A stretch of 10,164 bases of DNA, taken from positions 1 through 10,164 of the forward strand of contig JAVLBP010000031.1 of NCBI GenBank assembly GCA_031581145.1. The letters are read 5' to 3'. Every line of letters begins with the position of its first letter. Position 1 is the first letter of the stretch. This stretch comes from UBA8296 sp031581145 (GTDB lineage: Bacteria > Bacteroidota > Rhodothermia > Balneolales > Balneolaceae). Shown here in pieces: positions 5,002 through 10,164 of the stretch. The position numbers and the translations under genes were made by a program. The notes under the pieces are model-generated. The model saw only the letters and a program-made list of their open reading frames with translations. It was not told where the DNA came from and did no database searches.

Positions 5002-7164
5002 ATGAGTACAACTTCTGATCGTTCTGCTGCCGAGCAGCGAGTCACAGAGCTGCGAGATCTACTCCATCGAGCGAATGAGGCCTATTATCAGGAGGCTGCA
5101 CCCTTTATTTCTGACAAGGAATTTGACAAGGCCCTCGCAGAACTCCATCATTTGGAGCAAACCTATGGCCTCACAACCCCCGATTCACCCACTCAGCGTG
5201 TTGGTGGTAGTCCCAACGAGGCCTTTCAGAGTGTTCGCCATCCTCAGCCGATGCTTTCACTCGATAATACCTATAACGCAAACGAACTTCGTGAATTTGA
5301 TGAGCGAGTTCGTAAAGGATTGGGGCCCAATACGTCATTTACTTACTCGGTGGAATTAAAGTTTGATGGTGCGTCCATTCGGCTGCGTTATGAGCAAGGT
5401 GAGCTCGTTTTGGGCGCAACTCGGGGTAATGGTGTGGAAGGCGATGATATTACCGCGAATCTAAAGACGATCGCGGATATTCCCCTTCGATTGAGCGCGC
5501 CCTCTGGGGATCTGTTTTCGAGCGCGCAAGTGCCAGAGGTGCTCGAAATTCGAGGAGAAGCGTACATGGAGCGGGAAGCCTTTGCCAGACTCAACGCCTC
5601 GAGGGAGGAACAAGGCTTGACCGTGTTTGCCAACCCACGAAATTCAACCGCTGGATCGCTAAAAATGCAGGATCCACGCGAGGTGGCCCGTCGCCCAATA
5701 CGGTTCACAGCATTTGATGTGCTCGAGGGTGAAGGGATTGCTGCTGATCATGGGTCAGGCGAGGGTGTTGGCTCTGCCACTGAATCAAGCACTTCTGCGG
5801 ATTCAACCAACGCCACCGTCGGCGACATTACAGACAACACCCTTGGCGACACTCACTTGGCTCGCCTCAACACGGCTCGTTCCCACGGCCTTCCCGTGAA
5901 TGATCACTCCAAGCAATGCACCACCATTGAGGAGGTTCTAGAGGTGATCCAACACTTTGACACCCTCCGCCATGAGCTCCCCTACGACACTGATGGCGCC
6001 GTGATTAAAGTGAATGAAGTTGCCCTTCGTCCAGAGCTGGGAACCACCGCTAAATCTCCACGCTGGGCCATCGCCTACAAATTTGAGGCAGAGCAAGCCA
6101 AGACGACCCTGCAAAACATCACCATTCAGGTGGGTCGATTAGGCACCCTAACCCCTGTGGCAGAACTCGAACCCGTGCAATTGGCTGGCACCACGGTCAA
6201 GCGGGCCTCTCTGCATAATGAAGACGAACTCCGACGCAAAGACATCCGAGTCAGGGACCGCGTCATCATCGAAAAAGCGGGCGAAATCATCCCTCAAGTG
6301 GTTTCCGTCGCCCCTTCAAGTCTTCAAGCGGCCGACCGTCACCCTCCTTTTGAGTTTCCACGTGCCTGCCCTGCATGCCAGCAACAAGTCGTGAAACTGG
6401 ACGACGAAGTGGCGTGGCGATGCGTCAATCCATCGTGCCCACCACAGCTACTGGAGCGACTCTCCTATTTTGCTTCACGCGACGCCATGGATATCGATGG
6501 ATTGGGGGAAGCGCTCATAGGGCAGCTCATCGAGCAGAAGTACGTCGAATCGGTCGCCGATTTTTACACCCTTACCCATGACCAAATCGCTGGATTGGAG
6601 CGAATGGCAGAGAAAAGTGCCCAAAACACGATTGAGGCGATTCAAGCCAGCAAGGCTCAGCCGTTAGAAAAAGTACTTCAAGGTCTTGGGATCCGTTTTG
6701 TCGGCAAAACTGTGGCCCGAGATATTGCGCAGCATATGAGCTCCATGCAAGCGATTATGACGGCGTCGCAAGAGGAGCTTTTAGCCATTCCTTCCATTGG
6801 ACCGCGGATTGTGGAGTCCCTGCAAGCCTTTTTTGCCCGAGAAGCCAATCAAAAGCTGATCCAACGACTCCAAGAGGCCGGGTTAACCCTCACGCAAGAG
6901 GCTCGAGAAACCACCTCTACCCTATTTGAGGGGATGACCTTTGTCTTAACCGGCACCCTCCCCACACTCACGCGTACCCAAGCGGCTGAGCAGATTGAGG
7001 AGCATGGCGGCACGGTGAGTAGTAGCGTAAGCAAGAAAACTAGCGTCGTGCTGGCTGGTGAATCAGCGGGATCCAAGCTCGAAAAGGCGCAAGCTTGGGG
7101 CATTCAAATCATGGATGAGGCTGAATTTTTGCGTATGATTGAAGACAACGCAAAAGGGAACTGA
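5002..7164 (+). CDS. ligA: NAD-dependent DNA ligase LigA
   Basis: LigA seals nicks in duplex DNA using NAD+, joining Okazaki fragments and finishing repair. All domains are visible in its 720 residues. Domain Ia comes first (about 10-75, AYYQEAAPFISDKEFD), then the adenylation domain with the nucleotidyl-accepting Lys120 in VELKFDGASI, RGNGVEGDDITAN (141-153), TDGAVIKV (330-337) and WAIAYKFEAEQAKTT (355-369). The OB fold follows (about 374-440), then a four-cysteine zinc finger (C456, C459, C474, C479), helix-hairpin-helix repeats (about 496-610) and a C-terminal BRCT domain (about 641-715, GMTFVLTGTLPTLTR). The usual length is about 670; most of the excess is a low-complexity insertion at about 245-281. 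The ATG at 5002 has no Shine-Dalgarno but begins right before the conserved N-terminal helix. The TGA lies 16 bases before the next gene. Confidence 0.97.
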   Translation: MSTTSDRSAAEQRVTELRDLLHRANEAYYQEAAPFISDKEFDKALAELHHLEQTYGLTTPDSPTQRVGGSPNEAFQSVRHPQPMLSLDNTYNANELREFDERVRKGLGPNTSFTYSVELKFDGASIRLRYEQGELVLGATRGNGVEGDDITANLKTIADIPLRLSAPSGDLFSSAQVPEVLEIRGEAYMEREAFARLNASREEQGLTVFANPRNSTAGSLKMQDPREVARRPIRFTAFDVLEGEGIAADHGSGEGVGSATESSTSADSTNATVGDITDNTLGDTHLARLNTARSHGLPVNDHSKQCTTIEEVLEVIQHFDTLRHELPYDTDGAVIKVNEVALRPELGTTAKSPRWAIAYKFEAEQAKTTLQNITIQVGRLGTLTPVAELEPVQLAGTTVKRASLHNEDELRRKDIRVRDRVIIEKAGEIIPQVVSVAPSSLQAADRHPPFEFPRACPACQQQVVKLDDEVAWRCVNPSCPPQLLERLSYFASRDAMDIDGLGEALIGQLIEQKYVESVADFYTLTHDQIAGLERMAEKSAQNTIEAIQASKAQPLEKVLQGLGIRFVGKTVARDIAQHMSSMQAIMTASQEELLAIPSIGPRIVESLQAFFAREANQKLIQRLQEAGLTLTQEARETTSTLFEGMTFVLTGTLPTLTRTQAAEQIEEHGGTVSSSVSKKTSVVLAGESAGSKLEKAQAWGIQIMDEAEFLRMIEDNAKGN
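5734..5844 (+). other. Low-complexity insertion in the LigA adenylation domain
   Basis: Between FTAFDVLEGE and THLARLNTARSHGLPVN, where most LigA proteins have a few residues, there are about 36 residues rich in Ser, Thr, Gly, Ala and Asp (about 245-281). Both flanks match the family well and the frame is open throughout, so this is an in-frame insertion rather than a frameshift. It precedes the SER/HSxRL-type motif near the end of the nucleotidyltransferase domain, presumably a surface loop. Confidence 0.75.
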
Positions 7165-7180
7165 GCGAATCGCGCCACCC

Positions 7181-9616
7181 ATGGCCTCTTCAAACAAATC
7201 TTCAGAAAAAAAAGGGCAAATAGCGCCCAAATCTGGCACGAACAAAGACGCCAAGCAAGACCGGTCTGGTTCGCAAACGAAGTCTGAAGCGCAACATCGC
7301 TCCGATTCGCCCCAGCAATCTGGTAACCAACGTCGCACAGAGGCCATACTCCGGTGGAGTGGACTGGTGTTGTTTGCTGCAATTATTCTCGCCTCTCTGC
7401 CTGGGAATACCTTCCGCATTCTGCCTGAATACAATCTGCTCGAGCCTTGGCGTCATGACGACCTCACAGCGGATGTAACGTTTCCAATCCTAAAATCTGC
7501 CCAAGAAATCGAGGCCGAAGAAAGGCTTACCAGACGTCAAACAGCCCCCGTGTTTGTCCAAAATGTGGAACCTGATGTCTTGCAAGAGGACCTTCAATCA
7601 AGATGGACGCAACGGCTGGACGAGGTCTCGCAAGTACTTGATCAACGGGTCAACATGCAGGACAGCCTGCTCTATGAACAATCAAAGTCAGTCCTCCCTT
7701 TCGAACTCACAGAAGCTCAATGGGACGCCTTGCAAGAGTTATCGAGTCGTCCTGGTGGGCTAGAAGGTAGCCTCAGACCTCTTCAGCAAGCTTTATCAAC
7801 CACGCAAGGGACAATTATTCTTGATCAACCTTTGGATCAAATTGAGCCTCTTGAAATCCTCATCCGGAACACGAACCTGAGGACGGAACGCACGGTCAAC
7901 AAAAGTGTCGCAAAAGACATTCAAAGCGCCACTGCCCAAGCGGTATCGCAAGCGGCGAATCAAGCTGTAAATCAAGCAGCATCGCAAGCAGCGAATCAAG
8001 CATTTGAATCCCTCGAGAACCTTCCAAACGGGACATTATCTACACTGGCTAGTGGAATGCTCGAACCCACGGCATTTTATAGTGCCTCTGAGTCCCAACG
8101 ACGACTCGATAATGCCTTGAGTAAGCTGTCTAATTCAAAAGGCGCAATTGCACAAGGGCAGATATTAATTCGACGTGGAGACATTGTGACGGAGGAGCGT
8201 GCGGCCCAATTAGAGAGCTATGTAGCGGCTCGATCCGCCGAAGTAACACAGCTAGAGCGGTGGACCCGCATGGCAGGAGAAATGATCCTCGTGATTGGGA
8301 TCAATCTCATTCTGTTTTTCTATTTACGACTCTACAGACCCGACATTTTTGAGCATTGGCGCACGTTGTATCCCGTATTAATTGTCATCGCACTCATGAC
8401 AGCCCTCACTCGGGTCTCCTACAGCGTGGAGTCCATACAGCCAGAGATGGTGCCCCTGGCCATTGCGCCGATCGTGCTTACGATTTTGTTTGATCAACGC
8501 CTTGGCATGCTCGCTATGCTCACCCTCGCCTCGACGACCGCTTTGATTCAAGATTCAAGCTACGAGTTTTATCTCGCCACAATGATGGCGGGCTCTGCAG
8601 GAGTATTTTCTGTGCAGCAAATCCAGAAACGGACCCATTTCTTTTTCACAACTCCAGCAGCCGTCCTTGGGGGGTATGTCTTGGTGTATGGGGGGCTTGC
8701 CATATCACAATTGCAGCCGTTGGACATTGCTGTCGGTCGTTTAGTCCCTTTGTTGATTAATGCAGCATTGATTCTGTTTGCCTGGCCCCTACTGCTGCTC
8801 TTTGAAAAAGGATTCAGTATCACCACGGACTTGGCACTGCAGGAGTTGTCCGACACCAATCATCCACTTATGAAAAAGCTGATGAATGAGGCCCCTGGCA
8901 CCTTTCATCATAGTCTCCAAGTCTCCAATCTAGCCGAAAATGCAGCCAATGCGATTGGGGCTAATGGCATGCTCTGCCGCGTGGGTGGCTATTTTCATGA
9001 CATTGGCAAAATGGATCGCCCACAGTTTTTTGTGGAGAACCAGACCGATGGGAACCGCCACGATGCGCTAAATCCCATTATGTCGCAAAAGATTATCCGT
9101 GAGCATGTCTCCAAAGGGGTTAAAATGGGGCGAGAAGCAGGGCTCCCGTCCCCTATTTTGAATATCATCAAGACACACCATGGAACCAGTTTGATCCGTT
9201 TTTTCTTTGATAAAGCCCAAAAAACAACCAATCGAGAGAAAGAAGTGGGTGCAATTGAGGAGGAAGATTATCGTTATGATGGCCCTTTGCCTACAACCAA
9301 GGAGGAGGGTATCCTGATGCTTGCCGACGGGGTTGAAGCCGCCAGCCGGGCCGTAAAACCTGCCGATGAGAAGAAACTCGATGGGTTGATTGGCCAGCTC
9401 ATCGAAATTCCCCTTGAAGATGGTCAGCTAGATCGGTGCCCGCTCACGATTCCAGAGATTAATGCGGTACGTGAATCGTTCTTTAAGACCCTGAAAGGGC
9501 TTTACCATCAACGAATTGAATACCCAGCGGAGAAGGCGCATGCTAGCGCTGAGGCAAAATCTGCGCCAGGCGCTGACGAGAAATCTGCGCCAAGCATCAA
9601 TAACTCCCCCTCATGA
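7181..9616 (+). CDS. pgpH: 7TM-HD family phosphohydrolase, probable cyclic-di-AMP phosphodiesterase (PgpH-like)
   Basis: PgpH-type proteins hydrolyse cyclic di-AMP in the cytoplasm under control of an outer sensor domain. From the ATG at 7181 (811 residues) the order is: a charged cytoplasmic tail (1-54), one membrane helix (about 55-73), a large external 7TMR-HDED-type domain (about 75-360), a run of hydrophobic helices (about 364-545), and an HD domain. The HD motifs are FHHSLQ (His576-577), YFHDIGK (His606-Asp607), KTHHGT (His666-667) and LADGVEAASR (Asp716). RPQFFVENQ and a C-terminal tail with a repeat follow the family pattern. An in-frame TTG at 7139 inside ligA would add 14 residues; I chose the ATG because it gives a 16-base gap and a normal tail. 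Neither start has a Shine-Dalgarno. The substrate is inferred from family; PgpH is usually found near ybeY, which is absent here. Confidence 0.88.
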   Translation: MASSNKSSEKKGQIAPKSGTNKDAKQDRSGSQTKSEAQHRSDSPQQSGNQRRTEAILRWSGLVLFAAIILASLPGNTFRILPEYNLLEPWRHDDLTADVTFPILKSAQEIEAEERLTRRQTAPVFVQNVEPDVLQEDLQSRWTQRLDEVSQVLDQRVNMQDSLLYEQSKSVLPFELTEAQWDALQELSSRPGGLEGSLRPLQQALSTTQGTIILDQPLDQIEPLEILIRNTNLRTERTVNKSVAKDIQSATAQAVSQAANQAVNQAASQAANQAFESLENLPNGTLSTLASGMLEPTAFYSASESQRRLDNALSKLSNSKGAIAQGQILIRRGDIVTEERAAQLESYVAARSAEVTQLERWTRMAGEMILVIGINLILFFYLRLYRPDIFEHWRTLYPVLIVIALMTALTRVSYSVESIQPEMVPLAIAPIVLTILFDQRLGMLAMLTLASTTALIQDSSYEFYLATMMAGSAGVFSVQQIQKRTHFFFTTPAAVLGGYVLVYGGLAISQLQPLDIAVGRLVPLLINAALILFAWPLLLLFEKGFSITTDLALQELSDTNHPLMKKLMNEAPGTFHHSLQVSNLAENAANAIGANGMLCRVGGYFHDIGKMDRPQFFVENQTDGNRHDALNPIMSQKIIREHVSKGVKMGREAGLPSPILNIIKTHHGTSLIRFFFDKAQKTTNREKEVGAIEEEDYRYDGPLPTTKEEGILMLADGVEAASRAVKPADEKKLDGLIGQLIEIPLEDGQLDRCPLTIPEINAVRESFFKTLKGLYHQRIEYPAEKAHASAEAKSAPGADEKSAPSINNSPS
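7937..8008 (+). repeat. 36-bp in-frame repeat, Gln/Ala-rich, in the outer domain of the PgpH-like protein
   Basis: Two 36-base units (7937-7972 and 7973-8008) encode QAVSQAANQAVN and QAASQAANQAFE. Within each, ATCGCAAGC(G/A)GCGAATCAAGC is almost identical and spaced by 36 bases. The stretch probably forms one long helix in the external domain (residues 253-276 from the ATG). Confidence 0.85.
9546..9593 (+). repeat. 24-bp in-frame repeat at the C-terminus of the PgpH-like protein
   Basis: GCGCTGA followed by AAATCTGCGCCA occurs at 9546-9569 and again at 9570-9593; 20 of 24 positions match. It encodes an eight-residue unit with KSAP in each copy, in the tail after the HD domain. Confidence 0.85.
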
Positions 9617-10164
9617 AGCCTGTGAAACCAGTGAAGCATCCTATTCCTGAGACGTTTGCCTCGACGCTCAATCAGTATATCCAATTTATCCGGCTCGAAA
9701 AGGGGTTGTCCGATAACTCGATTGCTAGCTACAAGCACGATATTGGGCGGTATTTGACGTTCATTCATGACACGATTGGGTTGCGTGATTTGGGTGGGGT
9801 ATCGATGAATCATATTCATAATTATCTGCAAGAACTCACGGCCATGAACCTTTCGACAGGCTCGATTGCACGCAATATTTCAAGTATTCGTGGCTTTCAT
9901 GCGTTTTTGATGCGAGAAAAGCTCACCGAGGCGAACCCAGCTAAGATGATCGACCTGCCACGTCAAGCCAAAAAGCTTCCTGCCGTGTTGAGTGTCGAAG
10001 AGGTCGACGCCATATTGAGTGCGCCCGATCGCTCAACCCTTGTGGGTATGCGGGACGCGGCGATTTTGGAGTGTTTGTACGGGACAGGGATCCGAGTCAG
10101 TGAGTTGATCTTCTTGCAAATGGACCAGTTGTTTTTTGATATCGGATTTTTGCGTGTCATTGGG
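9613..10164 (+). CDS. xerD: Tyrosine recombinase XerD/XerC, N-terminal part (cut by window edge)
   Basis: Xer recombinases resolve chromosome dimers at dif near the terminus, acting with FtsK at division. The 184 visible residues hold a complete SAM-like core-binding domain: YIQFIRLEKGLSDNSIASY (residues 22-40), then HIHNYLQELTAMNLSTGSIA, RNISSIRGFHAFL and EANPAKMIDLP. The catalytic domain begins with LPAVLSVEEVDAILSAPD, then MRDAAILECLYGTGIRVSEL, where the Arg of GIRVSEL is the first catalytic arginine. The later HxxR, H/W and Tyr residues are beyond the right edge. The ATG at 9613 overlaps the upstream TGA (ATGA), which argues for translational coupling. The wording of the N-terminal domain is closer to XerD than XerC in my judgement, but a phage or integrative-element integrase is much less likely given the housekeeping context. 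The N-terminus has a small KPVKPV repeat. Confidence 0.9.
   Translation, partial: MKPVKPVKHPIPETFASTLNQYIQFIRLEKGLSDNSIASYKHDIGRYLTFIHDTIGLRDLGGVSMNHIHNYLQELTAMNLSTGSIARNISSIRGFHAFLMREKLTEANPAKMIDLPRQAKKLPAVLSVEEVDAILSAPDRSTLVGMRDAAILECLYGTGIRVSELIFLQMDQLFFDIGFLRVIG

Noticed and set aside
7139..7180. TTG start giving a 14-residue longer PgpH-like protein overlapping ligA
   Set aside because: A rare start with no supporting ribosome-binding site; the ATG at 7181 gives a normal cytoplasmic tail and avoids a 26-base overlap. Not excluded.
9508..9831. Minus-strand ORF of 107 codons across the pgpH-xerD junction
   Set aside because: It is antisense to two clearly coding genes and shows no motif.
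9613..10164. Integrase of a mobile element
   Set aside because: The sequence matches the Xer core-binding domain closely, is coupled to a housekeeping gene, and no tRNA or attachment-like repeats are nearby. The C-terminus is needed for certainty.

Overview
This window looks like an ordinary stretch of bacterial chromosome: nine protein-coding genes, all of recognisable families, tightly packed. I see no tRNA, rRNA, CRISPR array, insertion sequence or prophage. The organism is most likely a diderm of the Bacteroidota/Rhodothermota/Balneolota (FCB) side of the tree. I infer this from recalled family resemblance of PanB (the GDSASNVMAGHETT stretch), UbiE (LSLGID...WRK), LigA and the RodZ-like protein, and from the near absence of Shine-Dalgarno sequences before the starts. 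No marker gene in the window proves it, and a Cyanobacteria/Melainabacteria-type genome is the main alternative.

The left part (1-3461) is all on the minus strand. In transcription order it holds comF (competence-type phosphoribosyltransferase), a histidine-phosphatase/phosphoglycerate-mutase family protein, ubiE/menG (quinone methyltransferase), fabZ (fatty-acid dehydratase) and the first part of panB (pantothenate synthesis), which runs off the left edge. The phosphatase and ubiE overlap by 4 bases (GTGA) and are probably translated together; the other gaps are about 80-110 bases. A divergent intergenic region (3462-3624) separates this block from the plus-strand genes and carries a 15-bp tandem repeat next to comF.

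The right part (3625-10164) is on the plus strand: a RodZ-like membrane protein of cell shape, ligA (NAD-dependent DNA ligase), a 7TM-HD phosphohydrolase of the PgpH type (probable cyclic-di-AMP phosphodiesterase), and a Xer tyrosine recombinase cut by the right edge. The last two overlap by 4 bases (ATGA). The theme is cell envelope, replication and chromosome segregation, but the grouping may only be co-transcription of housekeeping genes.

The most unusual trait is that short tandem duplications (13-36 bp) recur in many places: in the coding regions of comF, the phosphatase, rodZ and pgpH (twice), over the fabZ start codon, and in the comF-rodZ promoter region. Inside genes the units are multiples of three and lie in linkers or surface loops. 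LigA also has a low-complexity insertion. I found no convincing new biological system.
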